From Gammaproteobacteria bacterium HGW-Gammaproteobacteria-11 (lineage in GTDB: Bacteria > Pseudomonadota > Gammaproteobacteria > Pseudomonadales > Pseudomonadaceae): 64,000 nucleotides of DNA. Positions 42,695 to 53,556 of this stretch are shown one piece after another (the stretch's first letter is position 1; each line of letters starts with the position of its first letter). The position numbers and the translations under genes are program-made. The notes beneath the pieces were generated by a model. That model saw only the letters and a list, made by a program, of their open reading frames with translations. It was not told the DNA's origin and did no database searches. The stretch lies in the NCBI GenBank assembly GCA_002840055.1, contig PGZJ01000006.1, positions 62,001-126,000 of the forward strand, in the 5' to 3' direction.

Positions 42695-42735
42695 TGCGTC
42701 ATTGGCAATGCCCTGTGCTGATCAGGCAGGCGCTG

Positions 42736-43332
42736 TCAGGGGGCTGGTTTGGGTGCGGGGGCAGTGGGTTGGCGACCGGGCTGATTGATCGATGTGCGTT
42801 GCAGGTGCACGGTGATGCTGCTGCTGCGTTGCACGACCTCGCCACGGGCATTGACTACCACAGCGCTGAGGTTGTGAGTGCCGCGATCAACATTGTTGAT
42901 ACTCAGTGTGGCGCTGGTCTGGCCATTGGCCGGTAATGCAGGGCCAACTAACTGGCCGTCGAGCTCCGCGCGCAGCAAATGGCCGGCATCCATGGCGGGT
43001 TCGATCTGCACTTGCAGGTTGAGCAGACCTTCATTACTGCGGATCGACTCGTCGTCGGCCGGGCTGACAATGTTCAGGCTGGTGTAGCTGGCCTGCTCGG
43101 CAGTGTCCCCGTCCTCCGGTTGTCCATACCCATTGCTTTGATAGGCCGGTTGGCGCGTTGGCTGAACCACGTTGGTTGGTGGCAGATCAATAGCCTGGGC
43201 ATCCGGGTGTGGCTGATCGGAAAAGATCGTATTGCCTTCGGCATCTTTCCAGGTATAGATCTGTGCCGTTGCAAGGGTCGATAGCAAGGCGAATGCGGTG
43301 CCAAAAAGAATCGGCATGATGATCTTGGGCAT
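42736..43332 (-). CDS. DUF4124 domain periplasmic protein
   Basis: Signal peptide then IYTWKDAEGNTIFSDQPHPDA. Confidence 0.82.
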   Translation of the reverse strand: MPKIIMPILFGTAFALLSTLATAQIYTWKDAEGNTIFSDQPHPDAQAIDLPPTNVVQPTRQPAYQSNGYGQPEDGDTAEQASYTSLNIVSPADDESIRSNEGLLNLQVQIEPAMDAGHLLRAELDGQLVGPALPANGQTSATLSINNVDRGTHNLSAVVVNARGEVVQRSSSITVHLQRTSINQPGRQPTAPAPKPAP

Positions 43333-43407
43333 GCTGTGTCACTCCTGTGAGTCTGTAAACAAGACTTGCACCGAATGGCCATGAAGGCAAGATGTGGCGG
43401 ACAGGCG

Positions 43408-43443
43408 AAAAAAAAGGGCGTCCGAATGGACACCCTTTTTGTT
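43408..43443 (-). terminator. Rho-independent terminator of glnA
   Basis: AAAAAGGGCGTCC-GAAT-GGACACCCTTTTT. Confidence 0.75.
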
Positions 43444-43461
43444 TGCGCCGTAGCGCCAGAA

Positions 43462-44865
43462 TCAGACGCTGTAGTACAGGTCGTATTCCAGCGGGTGCAC
43501 AAAGGTGCGCACCTTGATTTCTTCAGCGGCTTTCAGCTCGATGTAGGCATCGATGAACTCATTGGTGAAGACGCCGCCCTTGGTCAGGAACTCGCGGTCT
43601 GCATCCAGTGATTCCAGAGCTTCCTTCAAGCTGCCACAGACCTGTGGGATCTGCTTGGATTCTTCCGGCGGCAGGTCATACAGGTTCTTGTCGGCTGCAT
43701 CGCCAGGGTGAATCTTGTTCTGGATACCATCCAGGCCGGCCATCAGCAGCGCTGCGAAGGCCAGGTAGGGGTTGGCAGCCGGATCAGGGAAGCGTGCTTC
43801 GATACGGCGGGCTTTCGGGCTGGAAACGTAAGGAATACGGATCGAAGCGGAACGGTTGCGGGCCGAGTAGGCCAGCATCACCGGGGCTTCAAAGCCGGGG
43901 ACCAGACGCTTGTAGGAGTTGGTCGACGGGTTGGTAAAGCCGTTCAGAGCCTTGCCGTGCTTGATGATACCGCCGATGAAGTACAGGGCAGTGTCGGACA
44001 GGCCGGAGTAACCTTCGCCAGCAAAGGTGTTCTTGCCATCCTTGGAGATGGACATGTGAACGTGCATGCCGGAGCCGTTATCGCCATACAGCGGCTTGGG
44101 CATGAAGGTTGCGGTCTTGCCATAGGCATCGGCAACGTTGTGTACGCAGTACTTCAGGGTCTGAACTTCGTCAGCCTTGGCGGTCAGGGTGTTGAACAGC
44201 ACACCGATTTCGTTCTGGCCGGCTGTTGCCACTTCATGGTGGTGAACTTCAATGGTCAGGCCCATCTCTTCCATGGCATTACACATGGCAGTACGGATTT
44301 CGTGGTCGTGGTCGACCGGCGGAACGGGGAAATAGCCGCCCTTGACGCCTGGACGGTGACCTTTGTTGCCGCTTTCGAAGTCGGCGTCAGTGTTCCAGGA
44401 AGCCTGCTCAGAGAAGATCTTGAACATGGAGCCGGAAATGTCGGACTTGAATTTGACTTCATCGAATACGAAGAACTCGGGCTCGGGACCAACGAAAACG
44501 GTGTCGCCAATGCCGGTTGACTTCAGGTATTCCTCAGCGCGCTTGGCGATGCCGCGCGGATCGCGCTCGTAGCCCTGCATGGTGGAGGGTTCGATAATGT
44601 CGCAAACGATGATCAGGGTGGGCTCTTCGGTGAAGGGGTCGAGAACCGCAGTGCTGTCGTCGGGCATCAGGATCATGTCGGAAGCTTCAATGCCTTTCCA
44701 GCCAGCGATCGACGAACCGTCGAACATCTTGCCTTCTTCAAAGAAGTCATCATTGACGTCACGGGCCGGCATGGTCACGTGCTGCTGCTTACCTTTGGTA
44801 TCGGTGAAGCGCAGGTCAACCCACTTCACGTCAAACTCTTTGATCAATTGAATCGCTTTCGACAT
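43462..44865 (-). CDS. glnA: Glutamine synthetase type I
   Basis: [33 protein letters not shown]; adenylylation loop NLYDLPPEE. Confidence 0.97.
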   Translation of the reverse strand: MSKAIQLIKEFDVKWVDLRFTDTKGKQQHVTMPARDVNDDFFEEGKMFDGSSIAGWKGIEASDMILMPDDSTAVLDPFTEEPTLIIVCDIIEPSTMQGYERDPRGIAKRAEEYLKSTGIGDTVFVGPEPEFFVFDEVKFKSDISGSMFKIFSEQASWNTDADFESGNKGHRPGVKGGYFPVPPVDHDHEIRTAMCNAMEEMGLTIEVHHHEVATAGQNEIGVLFNTLTAKADEVQTLKYCVHNVADAYGKTATFMPKPLYGDNGSGMHVHMSISKDGKNTFAGEGYSGLSDTALYFIGGIIKHGKALNGFTNPSTNSYKRLVPGFEAPVMLAYSARNRSASIRIPYVSSPKARRIEARFPDPAANPYLAFAALLMAGLDGIQNKIHPGDAADKNLYDLPPEESKQIPQVCGSLKEALESLDADREFLTKGGVFTNEFIDAYIELKAAEEIKVRTFVHPLEYDLYYSV

Positions 44866-44959
44866 GGTTTCCTCCAGAAGGAATCGTTTGCCGGACATTG
44901 GGTCCGACGCTGCTAAATTCGAGCGGACCAGACTTGGATGTCCGCTTGCCTTACAAGTG

Positions 44960-44975
44960 AGCAAAAGCTGTGCCA
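44960..44975 (-). promoter_or_regulatory. Sigma54 -24/-12 promoter of glnA
   Basis: Minus strand TGGCACAGCTTTTGCT, near-perfect consensus. Confidence 0.85.
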
Positions 44976-45049
44976 TTTCGGAGCATTTGCGCAAAGCCCC
45001 ATGGCAAAGGGCTTTCAGCGAAAGGCTGGGGCAGATGCACCTGAATGAA

Positions 45050-45064
45050 GCACTGCATCGGTGC
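45050..45064. promoter_or_regulatory. Putative NtrC site 1 upstream of glnA
   Basis: GCACT-GCATC-GGTGC. Confidence 0.7.
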
Positions 45065-45080
45065 ACTGATGCGTGATCTC

Positions 45081-45095
45081 GCACCATAATAGTGC
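45081..45095. promoter_or_regulatory. Putative NtrC site 2 upstream of glnA
   Basis: GCACC-ATAAT-AGTGC, 31 bp centre-to-centre from site 1. Confidence 0.7.
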
Positions 45096-45313
45096 GAAGG
45101 CAGTTGCTTGGTTCGTCCCCACGCTGTGTGAGGCCGCCTATAATGCGCTGCTTTGTGACATCCTGCATCAACGGCGTGAAAAATGGCAGGGAGACAGGGT
45201 TTTAAAAGCGGAAAATCCCCGGCTGCGTACAAAAAACATACACTGTCATCGTCATCTCTGTATAATCCCCACCTCTTTTTTCAGTTAGTCCGGCCGTTGT
45301 CGGGCAATCCAGG

Positions 45314-47134
45314 ATGTCCATTGTGATCGAGAATCTCCGCAACATTGCCATTATCGCCCACGTTGACCACGGTAAAACTACCCTCGTCGACAAACTCTTG
45401 CGCCTGTCCGGCACCCTGGACCGCAAGGAACTGGAAAGTGAGCGGGTGATGGACAGCAACGACCAGGAGAAGGAACGGGGCATTACCATCCTGGCCAAGA
45501 ACACCGCACTGAAGTGGAATGGCTACGATATCAACATCGTTGACACCCCCGGCCACGCCGATTTCGGTGGTGAAGTCGAGCGCGTCATGAGCATGGTTGA
45601 CTCGGTACTTCTGGTGGTGGATGCCCAGGATGGCCCGATGCCGCAAACCCGCTTCGTGACCCAGAAGGCGTTCAAGGCCGGTCTGCGTCCGATCGTGGTG
45701 ATCAACAAGATCGACCGTCCCGGTGCTCGCCCTGACTGGGTTGTCGATCAGATCTTCGATCTGTTCGATAACCTCGGTGCCACCGAAGAGCAACTGGACT
45801 TCCCGATTGTCTATGCCAGCGCCCTGAACGGTATCGCCGGTATGGACCACGAAGCCATGGATGACCACATGGATGCCCTGTTCCAGGCCATCGTTGACCA
45901 TGTGCCGGCGCCGGCAGTGGACTCTGAAGGTCCGTTCCAGATGCAGATTTCCCAGCTCGACTACAACAGCTTTCTGGGTGTCATCGGTATCGGTCGTATC
46001 GCCCGTGGCAAGGTCAAGACCAACACCCCGGTGATCGCCATTGGTGCTGACGGCAAGAAGCGTCAGGGCCGCATCCTGAAGATCATGGGTCACTCCGGTC
46101 TGCAGCGTGTCGAAGTCAACGAAGCCCAGGCTGGCGATATCGTCTGCGTCAGCGGTATGGACGAGCTGTATATCTCCGACACCCTGTGCGACATGAATAA
46201 CGTTGAGGCCCTGCCGCCGCTGTCAGTCGACGAGCCCACCGTATCCATGACCTTCCAGGTCAACGACTCACCTTTCTGCGGCAAGGAAGGCAAGTTCGTG
46301 ACCAGCCGTAATATCAAGGAGCGTCTGGAAAAGGAGCTGCTGCACAACGTTGCTCTGCGCGTTGATGAGGGCGACTCGGCTGACAAGTTCAAGGTATCCG
46401 GCCGTGGCGAACTGCACCTGTCGGTACTGATCGAAACCATGCGCCGTGAAGGCTTCGAACTGGCGGTAGGCCGTCCTGAAGTAGTGATCAAGGAAGTCAA
46501 TGGCGAGAAGCAGGAACCCTACGAGAACGTCATCATCGACATCGAGGAAACCCACCAGGGTGCCCTGATGGAGCAGATGGGTCTGCGCAAGGGTGATCTG
46601 ACCAACATGGTCCCGGATGGCAAGGGTCGTATCCGTCTGGAGTACACCATTCCGGCACGTGGACTGATTGGCTTCCGTAACAGCTTCCTGACCATGACCT
46701 CCGGCTCCGGCATCATGACCAGTACCTTCAGTCACTATGGTTCGATCAAGCTCGGTGAAGTGGGCCAGCGCCAGAACGGTGTGCTGGTCTCCATGGCCAC
46801 CGGCAAGGCACTGACCTACTCGCTGGAAACCCTGCAGAGCCGCGGCAAGCTGTTCCTGGAGCCAGGTCAGGAGGTCTATGAAGGCCAGCTGGCTGGTATC
46901 CATGCCCGCGACAACGATCTGGTCATCAACCCGACCAAGGGCAAGAAGCTTGATAACATGCGCGCCTCCGGCAAGGACGAAGTCATTGCCCTGGTACCGC
47001 CGATCAAGTTCACCCTGGAGCAGGCACTGGAGTTTATCGACGACGACGAACTGGTTGAAGTTACGCCCAAGTCCATTCGTCTGCGCAAGAAAGTCCTCAA
47101 CGAGAACGAGCGCAAGCGCGCCAGCAAGGGCTAA
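45314..47134 (+). CDS. typA: Ribosome-associated GTPase TypA/BipA
   Basis: [20 protein letters not shown]. Confidence 0.97.
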   Translation: MSIVIENLRNIAIIAHVDHGKTTLVDKLLRLSGTLDRKELESERVMDSNDQEKERGITILAKNTALKWNGYDINIVDTPGHADFGGEVERVMSMVDSVLLVVDAQDGPMPQTRFVTQKAFKAGLRPIVVINKIDRPGARPDWVVDQIFDLFDNLGATEEQLDFPIVYASALNGIAGMDHEAMDDHMDALFQAIVDHVPAPAVDSEGPFQMQISQLDYNSFLGVIGIGRIARGKVKTNTPVIAIGADGKKRQGRILKIMGHSGLQRVEVNEAQAGDIVCVSGMDELYISDTLCDMNNVEALPPLSVDEPTVSMTFQVNDSPFCGKEGKFVTSRNIKERLEKELLHNVALRVDEGDSADKFKVSGRGELHLSVLIETMRREGFELAVGRPEVVIKEVNGEKQEPYENVIIDIEETHQGALMEQMGLRKGDLTNMVPDGKGRIRLEYTIPARGLIGFRNSFLTMTSGSGIMTSTFSHYGSIKLGEVGQRQNGVLVSMATGKALTYSLETLQSRGKLFLEPGQEVYEGQLAGIHARDNDLVINPTKGKKLDNMRASGKDEVIALVPPIKFTLEQALEFIDDDELVEVTPKSIRLRKKVLNENERKRASKG

Positions 47135-47195
47135 GCCCGGTTGTCGTGATCCGGCCTGCCTGCAGGTTGGGTTATCGAATCTCGATTGACATGAA

Positions 47196-47227
47196 GCCCC
47201 GCCGGTTTGCGCCAGCGGGGTTTTTTG
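47196..47227 (+). terminator. Rho-independent terminator of typA
   Basis: CCCCGCCGG-TTTGCG-CCAGCGGGGTTTTTT. Confidence 0.85.
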
Positions 47228-47348
47228 TGGCTGACTATCGCGGATAGGGAGTGACACCAGCTTCTGGCAGTCTCCTGTGCTTGTCAGCGGCATTATCGTC
47301 CCCTAGTATCAGCACCCAATTGCCTGTATCCATGGAAGGACGATCTGA

Positions 47349-48185
47349 ATGTCATGGGACTCTTTTGCCTACCTGTGTCGCCGCGCTGCCCACGAACTGG
47401 GTGACGCAGAGCCGCTTTCTGCCTGTTTCCAGCGCCTCTCGCAAGCACCCTCCGCCAGACTCTATGGTGCCCCTCCAGTTGCCGACTCGCTGACGGCAGA
47501 CCTGCTTGCCCGGCTTGTGGCTGAGCCGGACCGGGACAAGGCCCTCATCGCCCTGCGGGCCTATGCCGGCATGGGTCAGCTGAGTCTGGTGGACCGGGCC
47601 ATGCAGTTCAAACGGGTGCTGATCTATCTGGGTTTTGTCGCTGTGATCTTTTTCTTCATGAGCGCGATTTACCAGATCAAGGTATTGCCGACCTTTATTG
47701 AAACCTTCAAGGCCTTTGATGTGCCCTTGCCCGCCAGTGTGTTCTTTCTGCATGAGTACTGGCACGTGTTTTCCCTGAGTGTGCTGCTGTTATTGCTGCT
47801 GGCGCTGGTGATCGGTTTGTCCCTGCGCAGGTTGATGCGCTTGCCGATGGTGGCTGACAGAAAGTTGCCCCTGGGCTTTCTTCTCTTGCCTGGCATCAAG
47901 CGTGCGTACCTGTCCTTGCAGGACATTCTGACTTTTCCTTTGCGCCCGTCGCTGGACAGCAGCAGTGTCATCGACACGCACCTGGCCGATATTCAACGCA
48001 GTGGTCTGGATCTGGGGCGTGAAATGCAGATCATGTCGGGCATTGCCCTGCAGGAACTGGTTCAACAGTGTGAGCGGCAGATGCGCGTCATCTCAGTAGC
48101 TGTTGCTCTGCTGGTGGTTGCCAATGTGCTGTTTTTCATCAACAGCGCCTATTCACCGATTTTCATGTTAGGAGAGGTGGTATGA
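47349..48185 (+). CDS. Half-size GspF/PilC-like membrane protein
   Basis: One T2SSF-like unit: IKVLPTFIETFKAFDVPLPASVFFL and C-terminal TM ending YSPIFMLGEVV; SD AAGGA. Confidence 0.6.
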   Translation: MSWDSFAYLCRRAAHELGDAEPLSACFQRLSQAPSARLYGAPPVADSLTADLLARLVAEPDRDKALIALRAYAGMGQLSLVDRAMQFKRVLIYLGFVAVIFFFMSAIYQIKVLPTFIETFKAFDVPLPASVFFLHEYWHVFSLSVLLLLLLALVIGLSLRRLMRLPMVADRKLPLGFLLLPGIKRAYLSLQDILTFPLRPSLDSSSVIDTHLADIQRSGLDLGREMQIMSGIALQELVQQCERQMRVISVAVALLVVANVLFFINSAYSPIFMLGEVV

Positions 48186-48667
48186 GCAGGATACGCGGCT
48201 TTACCCTGATAGAACTGATGGTCGTGGTGTCGATAATCGGAATTTTGGCGGCCATATCCTTGCCGGCCTACCAGGTTTATATTCAGCGTAGCGAAGTCAC
48301 TGAGGCCTTCAGCATGGCCAGCGGCGTGCGCTCCAAGGTCAATACGCATTATGAAGAGCATCTGGATTTTCCTGCGAGTAATGCCGCAGCAGGTCTACCG
48401 ATGCCGTCGCAGCTGATCGGTAATCGTATTACCGGCGTGGTACTGGAGCAGGGCGCCATCCATGTCACCATGGGCAACAAGGCTTCAACTGCACTCCAGG
48501 GCAAGACCTTGAGCTTTCGTCCGGCGGTGGTCATTGGTAGTCCGACCAGCCCGATTTCCTGGTTATGCGGTTATGATGAGGCCGTAGAAGGCATGCAGGC
48601 GATTGGTGAAAATCGCACCGACCTGGAGTCCGAGTTTCTGCCCGCCATTTGCCGACAACGCGGCTAG
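48182..48667 (+). CDS. Type IV pilin (PilA-like) with C-terminal Cys pair
   Basis: Prepilin signature RGFTLIELMVVVSIIGILAAISLPAYQVYIQRSEVTEA; WLCGY...AIC. Confidence 0.88.
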   Translation: MSRIRGFTLIELMVVVSIIGILAAISLPAYQVYIQRSEVTEAFSMASGVRSKVNTHYEEHLDFPASNAAAGLPMPSQLIGNRITGVVLEQGAIHVTMGNKASTALQGKTLSFRPAVVIGSPTSPISWLCGYDEAVEGMQAIGENRTDLESEFLPAICRQRG

Positions 48668-48715
48668 TCCGGCTGCCCCTCAACAGGGGAGAGCATGACC
48701 TCCACCCTTGATTGC

Positions 48716-48749
48716 CCTGCGCAAGCGATTATCTTCAGGCTTGCGCAGG
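48716..48749. other. Perfect 11-bp stem-loop downstream of the pilin gene
   Basis: CCTGCGCAAGC (48716-48726) / GCTTGCGCAGG (48739-48749); no T tract. Confidence 0.7.
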
Positions 48750-48998
48750 TCCATGTCTGACTGCCTCATCCCTCTTTTGATTCATCCCATGCCCGTTGCA
48801 TAGCGGTCTCATTGCCGAGAGTAATCCACGCCTGAGATCCAGATTGCCATCCGCAATACAAATATCGCCCGAACGGGGTATGGGACGAAATGTCTCGATT
48901 GGTTCTAATGATCTCGCGCGCAATATTGCTCATTTCGAGGCACTAATTGAAAGCGCAGCAATATGCAAAAACAACTACAAGATGAAATTGGAGCTCTT

Positions 48999-49925
48999 AT
49001 GAAAGCCAACCTAATCAGCAGATCATTGTTTTCTGCCCTTGCCGTAGGTGCCCTGGCGCTGTCAGCCTCGGTTATGGCGTCCAACCCCACTCCGCCACCC
49101 ACCAATCCTGATCCGGGCAACAGCGAGTATCAGCGCGGACCTAATCCTACCCTGTCCTTTGTTGAAGGCTCTCGCGGCCAGCACAGCGTGTCGACACGCA
49201 GTGTCTCGGGTCTGGTGAGCGGTTTTGGTGGCGGCACAATCCACTATCCGAACAACACCACAGGCACCATGGCTGCGGTCGTTGTTATTCCGGGTTTTGT
49301 CTCGGCCGAGTCGTCCATCGACTGGTGGGGCCCCAAGCTGGCGTCCTATGGTTTCGTGGTCATGACCATCGACACCAACAGTGGCTTTGATCAACCGCCG
49401 AGCCGTGCACGTCAGATCAACAGCGCACTGGATTATCTGGTCAGCCAGAACAGCGCCAGCGGTAGCCCGGTACGCGGCATGATTGATACCAGCCGTCTGG
49501 GTGTGATTGGTTGGTCCATGGGTGGTGGTGGCACTATTCGTGTTGCCGGTGAGGGCCGCATCAAGGCCGCTATTCCGTTGGCACCCTGGGATACCTCCTC
49601 CTACTATTCGCGTCGCGTATCAGCACCGACCCTGATTATCGCCTGTGAGTCCGACGTCATTGCGCCTGTGCGCAATCACGCGTCACCCTTCTACAACAAC
49701 ATTCCGAACAGCATCGAGAAGGCCTTTGTCGAACTGGACGGCGGTAGCCACTACTGCGGTAATGGTGGTGGTTTTGGCGCTTACGATGCTGAGCTGGGTC
49801 GTTTCGGCGTATCCTGGATGAAGCGCTTCCTGGATGAGGATACCCGTTACAGCCAGTTCCTCTGTGGTCCGAACCACGCATCGGATCGTGATATTTCCGA
49901 GTACCGCGGTAACTGCCCTTACTAA
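48999..49925 (+). CDS. PETase-like polyester hydrolase / dienelactone hydrolase-family cutinase
   Basis: Signal peptide; [73 protein letters not shown]-terminal Cys pair. Confidence 0.9.
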   Translation: MKANLISRSLFSALAVGALALSASVMASNPTPPPTNPDPGNSEYQRGPNPTLSFVEGSRGQHSVSTRSVSGLVSGFGGGTIHYPNNTTGTMAAVVVIPGFVSAESSIDWWGPKLASYGFVVMTIDTNSGFDQPPSRARQINSALDYLVSQNSASGSPVRGMIDTSRLGVIGWSMGGGGTIRVAGEGRIKAAIPLAPWDTSSYYSRRVSAPTLIIACESDVIAPVRNHASPFYNNIPNSIEKAFVELDGGSHYCGNGGGFGAYDAELGRFGVSWMKRFLDEDTRYSQFLCGPNHASDRDISEYRGNCPY

Positions 49926-49974
49926 CAGGGCGACAGGGCGCCGGCTGACACCGGTGCCTTGAATCGCAGGTAAT

Positions 49975-50009
49975 AAAAAACCCGCTACGTTCAACGCAGC
50001 GGGTTTTTT
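49975..50009. terminator. Bidirectional terminator between PETase-like gene and DUF805 gene
   Basis: AAAAAACCCGCTACG-TTCAA-CGCAGCGGGTTTTTT. Confidence 0.8.
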
Positions 50010-50035
50010 ATTCTAACGCTGAAACCCTGTTCGAC

Positions 50036-50389
50036 TCAGAGAGCGCCGGCCTTGGGGTTCGGTCCATATTGGTTGTCTTCTGGCTGAGTATCCGACACCA
50101 GGAAGACAATCAGCACAATGGCGCCAATCAGCGGGATAATCGCAATCAACTGCCACCAGCCGGAACGGTTGGTGTCATGCAGACGGCGGGCAGCGATGGC
50201 GATACTGGGGATCAGCAGAGCCAGAGCAAAGAGCGCGGTCAGCAGGTTCATGCCGATGATGTAATCAATAACGCCCAGACCAATGTAGATCAGGATGTAA
50301 AACAGAGTGTACATCCAGTATTGCGTGCGGGTGGCTCGCCCTGTGAAGTCAGCATAATGCAGCTTGATTGCGTTGACGAAGTGCTCCAT
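50036..50389 (-). CDS. DUF805 family membrane protein
   Basis: GRATRTQYWMYTLF...RRLHDTNRSGWWQLIAIIPLIGAIVLIVFLV. Confidence 0.9.
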   Translation of the reverse strand: MEHFVNAIKLHYADFTGRATRTQYWMYTLFYILIYIGLGVIDYIIGMNLLTALFALALLIPSIAIAARRLHDTNRSGWWQLIAIIPLIGAIVLIVFLVSDTQPEDNQYGPNPKAGAL

Positions 50390-50545
50390 GCAACTCTCCT
50401 TGTGAGTTGTTTTTTAGTATTAAGAGAACGTAAGCGTCCTGTTCCCCGTTTCAAAATGTAACGTGTAATGCCCTCGAAGGGAATGCCGTTCTGGCATCTC
50501 CTTAATATTAAAAGAAAACGCTGCGTGTAAGAGGCCCGGGCGCGC

Positions 50546-50926
50546 TCACTGTCTGCGACCTGACCTGATGAACAAATAGCCAGCCAGCGCCCCGGCAGCG
50601 GCGATAGCCATGCCTGCAATCGCAGCCAAAACCAATGCCAGGGGCCAGAGGTTGTGTCGAGTTGGATGGAACAGGGTTTCAACCAGGACACGCGCCATAT
50701 AGCAGGCTGCAGGGGATAAACCGGACAGCAGTATTGCCTTGAACACAGGCCCTTTGCCGCTGCCGGTAAACCACGCGGCTGTTGCAAAAACCACCAGACT
50801 ACCGAACAGGCCGAAACTATTCGGGATGTTGGCTTGCGCGTAGGGGGTGGTCCACATGGTCAGGCCAACGGCCAGAAAGGGAATGGCAAAAGTAGCAACC
50901 TTTGCCTGGGAAGGGGTCAGGGGCAT
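50546..50926 (-). CDS. Hypothetical multi-TM membrane protein
   Basis: 126 aa, about four hydrophobic helices. Confidence 0.6.
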   Translation of the reverse strand: MPLTPSQAKVATFAIPFLAVGLTMWTTPYAQANIPNSFGLFGSLVVFATAAWFTGSGKGPVFKAILLSGLSPAACYMARVLVETLFHPTRHNLWPLALVLAAIAGMAIAAAGALAGYLFIRSGRRQ

Positions 50927-50978
50927 GGCGTTCCTCCATAGACCTTTTGAGCATAGCGCAACAGAGACTGTCTGCTAT

Positions 50979-51374
50979 TCAGACGGCCGGCCGATAAGGG
51001 CAGAAGCCTGGACGCGGTCCGACCTGTGGGTGGTTGCGGCAGGTATCCGGGCGCCGGGCATAGACAGTGCAGCGCCTGCTGACCGGGTCCAGATACAGGC
51101 AGTCATTGTTGGCCATACGGCTCAGGGTGAAGACCTCTGTGCCGTGGTTGAAGCGCTCCACCTCGCCGCTCTTTTGCAAGCGCCGGGCAATCAGCCTGAG
51201 CGGCTCAGCGCGTTCGAACTCGTCAACCAGGCCCAGGCGGATCAAATCGTTCAGGCGTACTTCCACCGGCAGGGTGCAGCAACTCGCATGGCAGCTGTCG
51301 CACAGGCCCTTGCGGTAGCGTTGCCAGGTGTCGGTGCGGTCAATATCGGCGGCTTTGATCAGAGGTGGTTTCAT
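50979..51374 (-). CDS. YkgJ-family cysteine cluster protein
   Basis: GLCDSCHASCC...CLYLDPVSRRCTVYARRPDTCRNHP. Confidence 0.88.
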   Translation of the reverse strand: MKPPLIKAADIDRTDTWQRYRKGLCDSCHASCCTLPVEVRLNDLIRLGLVDEFERAEPLRLIARRLQKSGEVERFNHGTEVFTLSRMANNDCLYLDPVSRRCTVYARRPDTCRNHPQVGPRPGFCPYRPAV

Positions 51375-51602
51375 GCTCGCAACCCAGGGTGATCGAGATC
51401 GCATGATAATCGATGAACGAGGCTGCATGCAGGGGATAACGCACAAATGGGTGACTGTGCAGGGCTGTCCGGTCACGCACAATGGTCAGGCGTTAGTGCG
51501 CTGTTGTTGGTGATCTGCCATGCGCTGCAAAAACCGGATCCGGTTCAGGCAGTGTCTGGACTCATGATCCCTTGATGACCAACAACAACGAGGACCTCGT
51601 CC

Positions 51603-52727
<1,125 letters not shown>

Positions 52728-52736
52728 GTCTCCGGA

Positions 52737-53405
52737 CTACTCTGGCTGCTGCGACTTGCGCAGCCAGAGCTGCTTGACCAATGCCCCCAGAATCATCAGT
52801 CCAGCGAATATGAACAGCGGCAACATGGCGTAGACGCTCAGCGCCTGTTCCGCCTGGTTGGCCGAGACCATGCCATGTACCGCATGGGTATACAGGCCCC
52901 ACTTGATGCCCAGACCCAGTAGCGCAGCCAGGCTGAAGGACAGCAGCGGCAGATGCAGCACACCGCCAGCCAGGTTGATAAAGGCATGTGGAAAACCGGG
53001 CAGGATGCGCAGTGCGCACTGCGTGAGAAAGTCACTGCGCTTGCCCAGCAGGCGCAATATCTGTCGTGCGTATTTGTCCGGCCGCCAGGTGTCACCCAGC
53101 CTCTTGCCGACGCGATAGGCACCCAATGCACCGCCGATGCTACCGACCAACAGCATGCTGGTGCTTAGCCAAGGCACATGAAAGGGGGCGATGATCCAGA
53201 ACAGCAGGCTGCCAGGCAGGCCAAAGCTCATCATCACGGCCATTAACACCACGATGCCAACGATAGCCAGTGGGTGTCCAGCCAGTTTTGCACCCCACTG
53301 CCATAAATCGCCTACGCTGATGGGTAGCAGAGCGGCAATCAGTAGCAACAGGGCAAAGCCGATCAGAATCAGCATGGGCAGGCGCGGGTGGCTATATCTG
53401 AACAT
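52737..53405 (-). CDS. TVP38/TMEM64 (DedA-like) family membrane protein
   Basis: FGLPGSLLFWIIAPFHVPWLSTSMLLVGSIGGALGAYRVGKRLG; RILPGFPHAFINLAGG. Confidence 0.85.
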   Translation of the reverse strand: MFRYSHPRLPMLILIGFALLLLIAALLPISVGDLWQWGAKLAGHPLAIVGIVVLMAVMMSFGLPGSLLFWIIAPFHVPWLSTSMLLVGSIGGALGAYRVGKRLGDTWRPDKYARQILRLLGKRSDFLTQCALRILPGFPHAFINLAGGVLHLPLLSFSLAALLGLGIKWGLYTHAVHGMVSANQAEQALSVYAMLPLFIFAGLMILGALVKQLWLRKSQQPE

Positions 53406-53556
53406 GTTGAATGCCCTGATGGGATCGGGTACTGATGGTGACAAGCAACCCTGGTAAAAGCAACAGCGCGACACCTGGCGTAACCCCTATGCAGTGGGTT
53501 GAACGCAGTGCTTGGTTGGGTGTCTGAGATGGAGCTTAATCTGACGGAGAAAGACC

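Noticed and set aside
48886-48937. CGAAATG/CATTTCG inverted pair and GCAATATTGC palindrome upstream of the PETase-like gene
   Set aside because: Short, widely spaced, compatible with chance; no conservation data available.
50412-50525. Similar AT-rich stretches TTAGTATTAAGAGAACG and TTAATATTAAAAGAAAACG around the DUF805 upstream region
   Set aside because: Imperfect similarity; could be promoter A/T richness; no clear function.
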